Below are positions 35,304-44,523 of a DNA stretch of 59,005 bases, piece by piece. Below the pieces are notes generated by a model that saw only the letters and a list, made by a program, of their open reading frames with translations, was not told the DNA's origin and did no database searches. This stretch comes from Rubripirellula sp. (GTDB taxonomy: Bacteria; Planctomycetota; Planctomycetia; Pirellulales; Pirellulaceae). Each line of letters begins with the position of its first letter. The stretch's first letter is position 1. The stretch is taken from positions 1 through 59,005 of the forward strand of contig JAAXJB010000106.1 in assembly GCA_012270065.1 (NCBI GenBank), read 5' to 3'. Position numbers and translations under genes: made by a program.

Positions 35304-36749
35304 ATGAACGTGCAATGCACCTCCAAACTGCAACGTTTCTGCCTTTCCCTGATCTTCACCCTCACCATCGCAATGACCGCACCATCGGTACTCGCGAAAA
35401 AATTCGACGCCACAAACGACATTCTTCCGCTTCGTTCCACCCCCCAACACGCGTTTTTCCCCTCCACCTCCGCCAGCTCAAATCCATGGCTTGCCGGGGG
35501 AACTCAGGACTTGGGTGCCCTTCCAACCCTTGCCCCTCCCGTCCTGATTGCGAAAGCAAACAATCGTCAACCTGATCATGAAATGGCCAGCACCAAAATC
35601 GTGGTCAGCCAGAAAACTGAGCCTTGCATCAAAATCAACATCGCTTCGTTGACTGGCAAATCGTTCAGCACGCTGTCGATCAGTCACGATTGGCACGTCC
35701 AGCTTGGGAAAGATCAGATGGTCCCCATCAAGGCTGCAAAGCCACCACTGAAATTGCAGCTCAGTGAATTGGCATCCGAGGAACCACTTGACGTCGAAAG
35801 CCTTGGTCCCAGCGTCCTGGTGCCGGAAGAACGCATAAGAATCGCTCCCATCAATCCACTCATAGGAAGCTCGCCGATCATTGCAACGATCGAAGAATCC
35901 TACATGCCTTACGACCTTTCTGCACAAGATCTCGAGCGATGGAATTCACTGCCGCTTGACTCATCACCGTTTGCCGCAGGAGAGGATCTTCAGGACGCGG
36001 AAACCGCAAAACTCTGGAATGATTTTGATACTGCCATGGCCTTGTCAAAAAGCCTGGACCCAGCTGAACTGAACGGAATCGCGAAAGCAAAGATGGGTTT
36101 GGCAAATGCACTCGAAAACTCACCTGCGTCACCGAGTGATTTGAGAAACGCAATCACGGCAAACTCGACATCCAACCGGTATCAAGCCTCACAGCACGAT
36201 ACCAACGCCAGCGTCGAAGCACTGCCCGACATCGTCGAGGAAGTTGCTGAAATCAAACCCGACGAAGCATTGGAGATCGTGCCCCTGGCAGAAAGCCTTG
36301 CACTCTCCCCGGCTCCTGAACACAAGGAAGCAATAGAAGAGCCATTTGCCGACGACGCGTCAGGCGTTCAGCCCTCTGCGGCCGAAGTGGCACTGCGGGC
36401 AATCCTGCAGAGAATCCCGGATGGAAGTTCCGTGCCGTCCTTCGAGGCACATGAGGGTCTGGGCACCGCCGCAGGCCAACTGCTGGGTTCCTCACACGAC
36501 CGTGTCCGACAATGGCTCAGTTCACGAATCGCCTTGATTGCAATTCACTGGCCAGAGCAGGATGACTTTGATCAGCCAAGTCGTGCCGGCGCGAGACTGC
36601 TGGGACGTGCCAATGCTCTGGATTCCGGCAACATTGAAGACCAGATGGTCAGCTCTTACATTCCCATTGAACGACTGGATGGAGTTGACTGTGGAGGTGG
36701 AGCCGTTCACTCTCTCGCCGACGCAGTGGAAAACACAAAAGCAAGGTAG
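35304..36749 (+). CDS. Exported hypothetical protein
   Basis: 481 residues from the ATG at 35304, which opens into a clear signal peptide (SLIFTLTIAMTAPSVLAKK). The frame is open to 35136 but the extra 56 residues look non-coding. I recognise no family. The middle (about 70-300) is rich in Pro, Ser, Glu and Leu, and the acidic stretch at about 300-370 is probably disordered. The C-terminal 90 residues look folded (AHEGLGTAAGQLLGSSHDRV) and contain one Cys. Periplasmic or surface location is the only inference I can make. Confidence 0.62.
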   Translation: MNVQCTSKLQRFCLSLIFTLTIAMTAPSVLAKKFDATNDILPLRSTPQHAFFPSTSASSNPWLAGGTQDLGALPTLAPPVLIAKANNRQPDHEMASTKIVVSQKTEPCIKINIASLTGKSFSTLSISHDWHVQLGKDQMVPIKAAKPPLKLQLSELASEEPLDVESLGPSVLVPEERIRIAPINPLIGSSPIIATIEESYMPYDLSAQDLERWNSLPLDSSPFAAGEDLQDAETAKLWNDFDTAMALSKSLDPAELNGIAKAKMGLANALENSPASPSDLRNAITANSTSNRYQASQHDTNASVEALPDIVEEVAEIKPDEALEIVPLAESLALSPAPEHKEAIEEPFADDASGVQPSAAEVALRAILQRIPDGSSVPSFEAHEGLGTAAGQLLGSSHDRVRQWLSSRIALIAIHWPEQDDFDQPSRAGARLLGRANALDSGNIEDQMVSSYIPIERLDGVDCGGGAVHSLADAVENTKAR

Positions 36750-37090
36750 GAAGCTCCACACCTTGGCCAGACCGGTTCAAGCTCCAAGTGCAGGTTCCTT
36801 TTTTCTGCTCGGATTTTCTGCTTGGAGAATCTGAGCAACGGGGCAACGCTGAATCGTCAACAGACAATCAACACGATTCGGGTAGCCAACTGACGACTAG
36901 CGGATTGACCATCGCTTCGAGTGGCAAGAGAAACAGGACTTTGAGCTGTTTTCAAACGGCAACGTCTGATTTCATGCAGAAAATTCGTGCAGAAACGCGG
37001 AGTCCTGTTGAATTTCGGCAGTGGCATGACGGCAGTGGCATCTCGACCTCCGCTGTCAGCAAACGGCAACCTTGCCGGCGGTTGCCATGC
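36750..37090. other. Intergenic region, nothing recognised
   Basis: About 340 bases between convergent genes, with no clear terminator hairpin and no credible open frame. Confidence 0.45.
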
Positions 37091-37462
37091 TCAGGAATCA
37101 GAATCGATCGCATGCTCCTGAAGTTGCTCTAACGACGCGAACTCGAGCGTCGACATGTGACAGGCCGCCAGATGCACTGGCGGCGCAACCCCGGCATCGT
37201 ATGCTTCTTTCCATCTTGCTGCGCAAAGGCACCAGCGATCCCCAGGGACAAGGCCGGGGAATTGATACATTGGATTCGCGGTCGTCAGATCATTCCCGCG
37301 ACTCTTGCTGAATTCAAGAAATTCGGCCGTGACCTCAACGCACACAACGTGCAAGCCTGCGTCCTGCGCCCCTGTATTACAGCAACCATCCCGATAGAAG
37401 CCGGTCATGGGGTCCGTGCTGCAAACCACCAAATCCGTACCGAGTACATTTTTACCTGCCAT
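37091..37462 (-). CDS. DUF2237 family protein
   Basis: 123 residues, the normal size. The sequence follows the family closely: KNVLGTDLVVCSTDPMTGFY, RDGCCNTGAQDAGLHVVC, EFLEFSKSRGNDL, FPGLVPGDRWCLCAARWKEA and the PPVHLAACH ending. The conserved cysteines suggest metal binding. The function of DUF2237 is not established; it is widespread in bacteria and some eukaryotes. It is divergent from pcrA. Confidence 0.88.
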   Translation of the reverse strand: MAGKNVLGTDLVVCSTDPMTGFYRDGCCNTGAQDAGLHVVCVEVTAEFLEFSKSRGNDLTTANPMYQFPGLVPGDRWCLCAARWKEAYDAGVAPPVHLAACHMSTLEFASLEQLQEHAIDSDS

Positions 37463-37876
37463 AAAAAACCTCTGCAGACTCTCGCATCAATTGTCAGCTG
37501 ACATTTTCACACAGCAACGCATGATTTGGCAATCGCCCACAGAAAAGTGCCTTCAGGGATGACGGGACGTTTTGTCGACGGATGCCTTCTTTCAAGGGAG
37601 TACCCGGGAAACGACTCAGGAAAAACACAGTACGGTGCAGACAGGCCTGCCGTGCGACCTAATCAGAACGACAGAGTCATTGAAACCTTACAATTCTCAC
37701 GAATTCGCTATATTGGCCTTCGCAGGGATGTCGTTTTGAATGGTCCGAGTTCGACGTATCCCACTGCCCAAGCCTTTACTGAAGTGGACAACGCTTCGGT
37801 TTGACGAGAGTTTCGCCGCACAATCCTGTCATCGCCGGGCAACCCACCGCCCGACGTAAAAATCGAGACGCACGCA
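37463..37876. other. Region upstream of pcrA
   Basis: About 410 bases. No convincing gene; a 92-codon frame at 37526-37804 has no recognisable features. CTTACA (37687-37692), 16 bases, then TATATT (37709-37714) is a weak promoter candidate for the helicase gene. Confidence 0.35.
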
Positions 37877-40258
37877 ATGGATGCAATTTTCCGCGATTTG
37901 ACCGAATCTCAACGTGACGCTGTAGGTCACGTGCATGGCCCGATGCTGATTCTCGCCGGCCCGGGTTCAGGAAAAACCCGCGTCGTCACCCATCGGATTG
38001 CCAACATGCTTCAACAGGGAGTACGTCCCTGGCAGATTGCGGCTTTGACTTTCACCAACAAAGCCGCTGATGAGATGCGTCAGCGAGTTGATGAACTGGC
38101 CCCTGGCCAGCCTGTATGGATGGGTACATTCCACCGATTCTGCGCCCAGTTGTTGCGTCGCCACGCCTCAATGGTCGGATTGTCTGAAAACTACTCGATC
38201 TACGACACTTCTGATTCAAAACAGGCGATGAAACGTGCCATCGCTGCGGCGGGTGTCTCAACCACACACGCTTCCCCCGATCAAATAGCTTCGTCGATCA
38301 GTCATGCCAAGAACCGCCTGACGACTCCGGAGATGATGGAGGGTTATGCTTTGAGCCCTCGTGATACGATTGCAGCGCGTGTCTATCCCATTTATCAGAA
38401 GCAACTGCTAACAGCCAATGCTGTTGACTTTGACGACCTGCTTCTACACATCGCAAAGCTGCTCCGAGAAAATCCGGAACTCCGTTCTGAACTGGACCGG
38501 AAATACAAGTACATTCTGGTTGACGAATACCAGGACACAAATCTGGCCCAGTATGCCATCGTGCGGGCCCTGTCCATTGACGAACCCAATCTTGCCGTGA
38601 CGGGTGACCCGGACCAATCCATTTATGGATGGCGGGGAGCAGACCTGAATAACATTCTGGACTTTGAGAAGGACTACCCGAATGTCAAAACGGTCCGACT
38701 CGAGCAGAATTACCGGAGCACCCCCAATGTTCTGCGTGTCGCGGATCAGTTGATCCGGCACAATCGCCGACGAAAGCCCAAAAAACTGTTCACAGAGAAT
38801 CACGAAGGCTCCGAGGTGATTCTGCGTTTCTATGAAGATGGTTATGAAGAAGCCGACTCGATCGTTGACGAGATTTCCAATGCGATGATGACAAATGGCC
38901 TGAAGGCAAGTGACTTCGCGATTTTCTGTCGCATGAATGCGATGACCCGCTCACTGGAACACGCGTTCCGCAGTCGAAGTCTGCCCTATCAGATTGTCAA
39001 TGGCCTTGAATTCTACCAGCGTCGGGAAATCAAGGATCTGCTGGCGTACCTGCACCTTATCAACAACCCCAACCATGATGTAGCGCTGACGCGGATCATC
39101 AATGTGCCAACCCGTGGCATCGGTGCCAAGACTGTGGAACGGATCCGAAATCATGCAGACCGGCATGGCATCACCATGCTTGAAGCTGCGCGGCAGGCCT
39201 CACAAATCGAGGGACTGGCAAAACGGTCGCAGACCATGGTCAACAAGTTCATTCATCTGTTTGATAATCTGACGGTCAAAGCAACCGCCCCTCTGGAGGA
39301 CCTGCTGAGATTTCTCGTCGACGAAATAGACTTTGAAGAGTATCTGGAAAAAACAGCAGTTGACCAAAACGATGGAAACTCATTAGCCAACGTCGATGAA
39401 CTCATTTCGGCAGCGGTTGAATTTGACCGCCAGCATCCCGACGATGGATCCCTGGAAGCGTTTCTGGAACAGGTCGCACTCGTGGCAGATACAGATGCGT
39501 TTGACGGAACAACGGAGCGGGTCACATTGATGACCCTGCACGCTGCGAAAGGACTTGAATTCCCACACGTCTTCATCATTGGCGTGGAGGATGACATGCT
39601 GCCTCATAAGCGATCAAAGGAGAGTGAGTCCGAACTCGAAGAGGAACGACGTCTTCTCTTCGTCGGAATCACAAGAGCCAAAGAGTGGCTGCAACTGAGT
39701 TGCTGCAAACGTCGGGCGATGCGAGGTGATGTGCGTCCCGTGATTCCAAGTCCTTTCCTGAATGAGCTGCCTCTCGAAGAAATGCGGCGAGTCGAAAGTG
39801 CACGTGAGCAGGACTGGTTTGATGAGGACCCTTACGGAAGCGATGATTCTTTTGGTGATTCCTATCCGGAATCATGGGACGAACTGGATGAATCAGACCC
39901 GCAGAACAAAAACGAGCCGGGCAATGGGCTTGGTTCGGAATCAGAAAGTGGAATTCCCGACGAAACCTCACAATTATCGGAGGAGGAATTGGCAGAAACG
40001 CTGCCACACAGGAAACAGCCGAAAGTTGCAAATTCCATTTCATCAAGCTTGAAAACAGCTGCAGACCTGCTTTCCAGTCAAGCCACGCCGCTTCGTGCAT
40101 TCAGCGAAGGCATGCGGGTTCGACACGCGGAACACGGCGATGGAAAAATCATGTCCATCACAGGGCGTGGCCCAAAACGTATTGCACGGATCCAGTTCCA
40201 GGACGAAGAACGCAGCTTCCGGCTTGCGTTTGCAGATCTGCAGGTTCTGGATGATTAG
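37877..40258 (+). CDS. pcrA: ATP-dependent DNA helicase, UvrD/PcrA type
   Basis: 793 residues, superfamily 1A helicase moving 3' to 5' in repair and replication-transcription conflict. Walker A AGPGSGKT (27-34), Walker B VDEYQDTN, the Q-motif LTESQRDAV, GDPDQSIYGWRGA, VRLEQNYRS, LMTLHAAKGLEF and LLFVGITRAKE are all present. A long acidic linker (about 640-720, many Asp/Glu/Ser) precedes a C-terminal beta domain (GMRVRHAEHGDGKIMSITGRG), the part that binds RNA polymerase in PcrA. PcrA versus UvrD cannot be decided from sequence alone; the C-terminal domain suits PcrA. Confidence 0.92.
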   Translation: MDAIFRDLTESQRDAVGHVHGPMLILAGPGSGKTRVVTHRIANMLQQGVRPWQIAALTFTNKAADEMRQRVDELAPGQPVWMGTFHRFCAQLLRRHASMVGLSENYSIYDTSDSKQAMKRAIAAAGVSTTHASPDQIASSISHAKNRLTTPEMMEGYALSPRDTIAARVYPIYQKQLLTANAVDFDDLLLHIAKLLRENPELRSELDRKYKYILVDEYQDTNLAQYAIVRALSIDEPNLAVTGDPDQSIYGWRGADLNNILDFEKDYPNVKTVRLEQNYRSTPNVLRVADQLIRHNRRRKPKKLFTENHEGSEVILRFYEDGYEEADSIVDEISNAMMTNGLKASDFAIFCRMNAMTRSLEHAFRSRSLPYQIVNGLEFYQRREIKDLLAYLHLINNPNHDVALTRIINVPTRGIGAKTVERIRNHADRHGITMLEAARQASQIEGLAKRSQTMVNKFIHLFDNLTVKATAPLEDLLRFLVDEIDFEEYLEKTAVDQNDGNSLANVDELISAAVEFDRQHPDDGSLEAFLEQVALVADTDAFDGTTERVTLMTLHAAKGLEFPHVFIIGVEDDMLPHKRSKESESELEEERRLLFVGITRAKEWLQLSCCKRRAMRGDVRPVIPSPFLNELPLEEMRRVESAREQDWFDEDPYGSDDSFGDSYPESWDELDESDPQNKNEPGNGLGSESESGIPDETSQLSEEELAETLPHRKQPKVANSISSSLKTAADLLSSQATPLRAFSEGMRVRHAEHGDGKIMSITGRGPKRIARIQFQDEERSFRLAFADLQVLDD

Positions 40259-40447
40259 ACCAGAAAAACGGTTTGGAGCGATGAAAGAAATCCTCGCAAC
40301 CGGCAACACCACCTGGAAATGGTGTTTTCACAGCAATGGCGTTTTGTAGAACTGGAAACAACACTGGTCGGCTTCTCAAGACAACCAATTATCTTTACGA
40401 TTTCAAGTTCAGTCCGACCGTGTACCATCCCCGCTGACGAGGCCAAG

Positions 40448-40954
40448 ATGTCCGGCACCGAATTCGAGTCAACCGACGCCCAAGTGGGCGTAATCATGGG
40501 CAGTCGCAATGACTGGGAGACCATGAAACACGCTGCTGAAGTTCTTGATAGCCTTGGGATCAGAAACGAGCGTCTGGTTGTTTCTGCTCACCGAACCCCT
40601 GCACGCATGTTTGCTTATGCCCAAAAAGCAGAACAGCGTGGCATCAAAGTCATCATTGCCGGTGCCGGCGGCGCGGCCCATCTGCCTGGAATGGTGGCAT
40701 CGGAAACCAACCTGCCGGTGATTGGCGTGCCGGTTCAAAGCCGTGCACTTCAGGGCCTTGATTCTCTGCTGTCCATTGTCCAGATGCCAGGTGGCATTCC
40801 CGTGGCAACCATGGCAATAGGAACCGCCGGAGCCAAGAATGCAGGCATCATGGCAGCTCGCATTCTCGCTTTGTCGGATGAGGATTTGAAATCCCGCCTG
40901 GCCGAAATGATACAGCAGCAAACCGATACCGTGCTTCAATCAGCCGAACTGTAA
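40448..40954 (+). CDS. purE: 5-(carboxyamino)imidazole ribonucleotide mutase PurE
   Basis: 168 residues from the ATG at 40448; an in-frame GTG/TTG region upstream adds nothing family-like. PurE converts N5-CAIR to CAIR in purine synthesis. [33 protein letters not shown] and [20 protein letters not shown] are the class I signatures. The partner gene purK follows after 65 bases, so the two consecutive steps are encoded together. Confidence 0.94.
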   Translation: MSGTEFESTDAQVGVIMGSRNDWETMKHAAEVLDSLGIRNERLVVSAHRTPARMFAYAQKAEQRGIKVIIAGAGGAAHLPGMVASETNLPVIGVPVQSRALQGLDSLLSIVQMPGGIPVATMAIGTAGAKNAGIMAARILALSDEDLKSRLAEMIQQQTDTVLQSAEL

Positions 40955-41019
40955 ACATCCTGCCTCGCAACAACGACAAACCCCGCAATAACATTAGACC
41001 GACAAACGACAGTACAGCG

Positions 41020-42276
41020 ATGGAATCCCGAACAGACAACGCACAACAGCCAGCAACAAAATCGAATCCTGTCGCAACCAGTACTCAGGCAACCAGTACT
41101 CAGGCAACCAGTACTCAGGCAACCAGTACCCAGGCACCAGGGGCTACCATCGGGATGGTGGGTGGTGGACAACTCGGACGGATGTTTGCCGTTGCTGCAG
41201 CAGCCATGGGATACCGTGTGGTCATTTTCACCGACGCCGAGAACTCACCTGCTTCCCATGTTGCTGCGCAAACAATTGTGGGCGATCTCAATGATCCCGA
41301 TGCAATTGACCGTTTTGCAGAGCAATGTGATGTGATCACTCTTGAATTCGAAAACATTCCAGCTTCTACGATCGCCCGTTGCCGCCAATTTGCACCGACC
41401 TATCCCTCCGCCTCAGTGCTTGCAACAGCCCAGAATCGTTTGATTGAAAAAACAACATTCCGGGAAGCAGGACTACCAGTCACCCCATTCCAGAGGGTGC
41501 ATGACGTGAAATCCATGATCGCCGCCGGAGACGAACTTGGATGGCCGTTGATCATCAAAACTGCCCGCAGTGGCTACGACGGCAAAGGGCAGCATCGCAT
41601 TGATTCATCCGAGGCAGCTGATCAGGTCGACTGGGCATCGACTGACGAGTGGATTGCTGAGAAGTGCATTGCGTTTGACAAGGAAGTTTCGGTCATCGTT
41701 GCACGAACACCCGATGGCCGGTGCGAAACATTCCCGATTTTCGAGAATACACACCGCAATCACATCCTCGATATCTCCGTTGCCCCCGCTGAACTGTCCG
41801 ATGCCCTCTCCGTTGAAGCCCGCAGGATCGCGGTAGCCGCTGCTGAGGCCATTGACGTGATCGGACTGTTGTGTGTCGAGTTCTTCGTTTCCGGGGACCA
41901 GGTCATGATCAATGAAGTCGCTCCCCGACCTCACAATTCGGGCCATCTGACCATCGAGGGATGCGAAACGAGCCAGTTTGAACAACATGTCCGGGCTGTC
42001 TGCAACCTGCCACTCGGCAGCACGGAGCAGCGTACCCAATTCGCCACCATGGCGAATCTGCTGGGAGACCTGTGGACCGCAGAAGGAGAAGCACCAAACT
42101 GGTTGCAAGCGTTGGCAGATTCAGGTGTCAGCCTCCACTTGTACGGGAAAGCAGAAGCCAGACCAGGTAGAAAAATGGGCCATTTGACCATGACTGGTGG
42201 AAACAGAGATGAACTGGTCAAACGGGTTTCCGAGGCACGCACCAAACTTCAAGGCTCCTCCGAGCCATCAAGGTGA
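41020..42276 (+). CDS. purK: N5-carboxyaminoimidazole ribonucleotide synthetase PurK
   Basis: 418 residues. PurK uses ATP and bicarbonate to make N5-CAIR, which PurE then rearranges. The catalytic ATP-grasp body starts at about residue 44 (TIGMVGGGQLGRMFAVAAAAMG) and contains IIKTARSGYDGKGQ, EKCIAFDKEVSVIVAR and INEVAPRPHNSGHLTIEGC. The first 43 residues are not found in ordinary PurK. They are polar and hold four perfect or near-perfect ATSTQ repeats, so they are likely disordered. An internal start is possible: an ATG 45 codons in (about 41155) lies within IGMVGG and would clip the first strand, so the extended form is kept. Confidence 0.9.
   Translation: MESRTDNAQQPATKSNPVATSTQATSTQATSTQATSTQAPGATIGMVGGGQLGRMFAVAAAAMGYRVVIFTDAENSPASHVAAQTIVGDLNDPDAIDRFAEQCDVITLEFENIPASTIARCRQFAPTYPSASVLATAQNRLIEKTTFREAGLPVTPFQRVHDVKSMIAAGDELGWPLIIKTARSGYDGKGQHRIDSSEAADQVDWASTDEWIAEKCIAFDKEVSVIVARTPDGRCETFPIFENTHRNHILDISVAPAELSDALSVEARRIAVAAAEAIDVIGLLCVEFFVSGDQVMINEVAPRPHNSGHLTIEGCETSQFEQHVRAVCNLPLGSTEQRTQFATMANLLGDLWTAEGEAPNWLQALADSGVSLHLYGKAEARPGRKMGHLTMTGGNRDELVKRVSEARTKLQGSSEPSR
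41074..41133. repeat. In-frame 15-base repeat (ATSTQ x4) in purK
   Basis: Four adjacent units of GCAACCAGTACTCAG, three identical and the last with one T to C change, in the extra N-terminus of purK. Confidence 0.95.
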
Positions 42277-42284
42277 CGTTCGGC

Positions 42285-42722
42285 TCAAGTGACTGATTCA
42301 CTTTGCGGCATTCTGCGGAAACTGGCATGAATGCCCTTGGCGGCAACATAAACAACAATCGCCGTCCACAATCCGGCTGCATCGGCAGCAAAGTCAAGCA
42401 CATCCGGATACCGACCGGGAATGAAGCTTTGCGTGATCTCATCGATCGCAGCGTAGATCATTCCGACCAGACCTATCAGCGAAAAACGCAGCAACCATTT
42501 CTGCGAGTTGGTGACGTAGCACAGAAGTCCGCCGAGAAGAAAGAATGCTGAAAAATGCTTGACCTTGTCATTTACCTTCAGACGCAAATCCGTGATTTCA
42601 CCTATATTTGGAAGATGAGTGCCGACAAATATGCAGATCCAGTAAAACGCGAGCACGATGATCGCCAAACGGAACCCAAAAATCGTTATTTTGGTGACCG
42701 GACGCATGTCTGCACGCTCCAT
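42285..42722 (-). CDS. VanZ-like membrane protein
   Basis: About 146 residues from the ATG at 42722 (another at 42707). Four predicted membrane helices: about 12-30, 55-68, 73-92 and 107-125. The motif NDKVKHFSAFFLLG and the later EITQSFIPGRYPDVLDFAADAAG match VanZ-family membrane proteins. VanZ gives low-level teicoplanin resistance, but most family members have no known function, and resistance should not be assumed here. It is convergent with purK, with nine bases between stops. Confidence 0.75.
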   Translation of the reverse strand: MERADMRPVTKITIFGFRLAIIVLAFYWICIFVGTHLPNIGEITDLRLKVNDKVKHFSAFFLLGGLLCYVTNSQKWLLRFSLIGLVGMIYAAIDEITQSFIPGRYPDVLDFAADAAGLWTAIVVYVAAKGIHASFRRMPQSESVT

Positions 42723-42865
42723 CGGGTAGGCTGGCAATCCAAATGCCAAGAAGGTGTTTCTGACCGAATTCCGGAGGCCCATCCCGGCTACAGGTCGCTG
42801 GGATCTGTCTTTACTATGCACTCCGTACTCTCCCAATCCCAGCCCATCAACACTCCTCTGTTTCA

Positions 42866-43741
42866 ATGAAGGTATGCATCGTGATTCTCAAGCTGCTCGG
42901 CCAGTCAAATTTTCCACGATTTGTTTCATTCGCACTGATAATGCTGATTTGGATGGCAAACTGCACAGCGAATGCAATTGCAGACGATACATCCGGCTCG
43001 ATCCCGGATGGTGACCCCAACACTGAGAAAAAAACGATCGCCGAAAAAGCTGCGTCACGGCCCCTGTTTCGAGATCGACGACAGAGACTACTACCGAGGC
43101 TGCGAGCCAGACTCAATGCCCCCGCCAAACGGGATAGCGGCAAGAACACACCGGGCCCGAACTGGAAACCTCTCAAAGATAAATGGGTAGTAAGCCAATT
43201 CGGTGGTGATGGTGAAGTGGTCATCAAAGATAACCTCATCACCATGGATTTCGGTGATCCACTGACAGGTATTCGCTGGGAGAACGAACTGCCCAAGGAA
43301 AACTACGAAGTGGAGCTTGAAGCCCGTCGTCGTGAAGGATTTGATTTCTTCTGTGCCCTGACATTCCCAGTTGGCGAGAAACATGTCAGTTTCATCCTCG
43401 GCGGCTGGGGCGGCGGTGTCGTCGGTATCAGCAGTGTGGACGGATTTGACGCCAGCGAGAATGAAACCACGTCTTTTCGAAACTTCGATATGGACCGCTG
43501 GTACAAGGTCCGTGCCCGCGTCGACGCGAATCAGATTCAGTGTTGGATCGATGACAAGCCCGCAGCCGAACAGATCCGTAAAGGTCACGAATTCGACATT
43601 CGCTACGAAATGGACCAATGTGTCCCATTTGGTGTTGCGGCTTTTCAATGCAAATCGGAATTACGAAACATCCGGATCCGCAAGCTGACTGGCGAAGAAA
43701 TCAAAGCTGCTGAAAAAGAAGCAGCAAAACCAGAGGAATGA
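42866..43741 (+). CDS. Exported hypothetical protein with LamG/DUF1080-like domain
   Basis: 291 residues. A long N-terminus with one hydrophobic segment (about 20-40) acts as signal or anchor, followed by a basic stretch (FRDRRQRLLPRLRARL). The rest (about 100-275) looks like a beta-sandwich of the DUF1080 type: IRWENELPKENYEVELEARR, FDFFCALTFPVGEKHVSFIL, WYKVRARVDANQIQCWIDD and LRNIRIRKLTGEEIK. A highly charged tail ends it. The start at 42866 lies 143 bases from the divergent vanZ-like start; no in-frame later ATG precedes the hydrophobic segment. Nine bases separate it from tadA. Confidence 0.65.
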   Translation: MKVCIVILKLLGQSNFPRFVSFALIMLIWMANCTANAIADDTSGSIPDGDPNTEKKTIAEKAASRPLFRDRRQRLLPRLRARLNAPAKRDSGKNTPGPNWKPLKDKWVVSQFGGDGEVVIKDNLITMDFGDPLTGIRWENELPKENYEVELEARRREGFDFFCALTFPVGEKHVSFILGGWGGGVVGISSVDGFDASENETTSFRNFDMDRWYKVRARVDANQIQCWIDDKPAAEQIRKGHEFDIRYEMDQCVPFGVAAFQCKSELRNIRIRKLTGEEIKAAEKEAAKPEE

Positions 43742-43750
43742 GAAAGAAGA

Positions 43751-44242
43751 ATGAGCCAGGGACCTGCTGGAGAACCATTTGACGCTGATCACCACTGGAT
43801 GATGCGGGCCTTTGAGCAAGCCAACGAAGCATTGACCGCGGATGAGGTTCCCGTCGGTGCGGTGATTGTCCGCGATCACGAGATCATCGCAGCAGCGTCG
43901 AATCAACGGGAGTCGCTGCACGACCCCACAGCGCATGCCGAAATGATAGCGATCACACAAGCTGCGGCCGCAATCTCGGACTGGAGACTTGAACACACCA
44001 CCCTCTATGTGACCCTTGAACCGTGCGTGATGTGTGCTGGTGCGATCCTTCAAAGTCGAATCCCCCGAGTGGTCTTTGGAGCAACTGACCCCAAAGCGGG
44101 AGCCGTCTGCAGCTTGTATGAACTGCTGGCCGATCAACGGATGAATCACCAATGCCTCGTCACCGGCGGTGTTTTGGCGGAACCCTGCGGGCAGATTCTG
44201 ACAGACTTCTTCAGAGCCAAGCGGGCTCTAAAACGCAAATGA
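43751..44242 (+). CDS. tadA: tRNA adenosine deaminase TadA
   Basis: 163 residues. TadA converts the wobble adenosine of tRNA-Arg(ACG) to inosine. Zinc ligands His62, Cys92 and Cys95 are in HAEM and PCVMCAGAI; Glu64 is the proton shuttle. The motif VPVGAVIV and SRIPRVVFGATDPKAGAV are typical. It follows the DUF1080-like gene after nine bases on the same strand, probably cotranscribed. No terminator is obvious in the following 270 bases. Confidence 0.93.
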   Translation: MSQGPAGEPFDADHHWMMRAFEQANEALTADEVPVGAVIVRDHEIIAAASNQRESLHDPTAHAEMIAITQAAAAISDWRLEHTTLYVTLEPCVMCAGAILQSRIPRVVFGATDPKAGAVCSLYELLADQRMNHQCLVTGGVLAEPCGQILTDFFRAKRALKRK

Positions 44243-44523
44243 AAGCATTTCGTTGGGTGTAAAACTATGCCGGTCCTGCAGATTCTCGGACTTTTACTGC
44301 TGCAGTCCCCAAAGAAGCTAACCCTCACCGGTAAAACCGTCCGATACTATCCGCACAACCCGAAGTAGGCAGACTGGGGCGCGAGGTATTTTCCCTCTCT
44401 CCAGACGAGCCTTGATCCGGGGCACACGGAAATCGCCCACGCTGGCGATGTGTGTAGGGAGGTAGAACTCGGCAGCACGCCGGACTCTACCGCAAAATTA
44501 ACTGCAAGACGGTGGAACAAACG

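Noticed and set aside
37526-37804. 92-codon frame before pcrA
   Set aside because: Not protein-like and lies across the likely promoter region of pcrA.
42285-42722. Glycopeptide resistance gene
   Set aside because: VanZ similarity alone does not imply resistance; no other van gene is present and most family members are unrelated to it.
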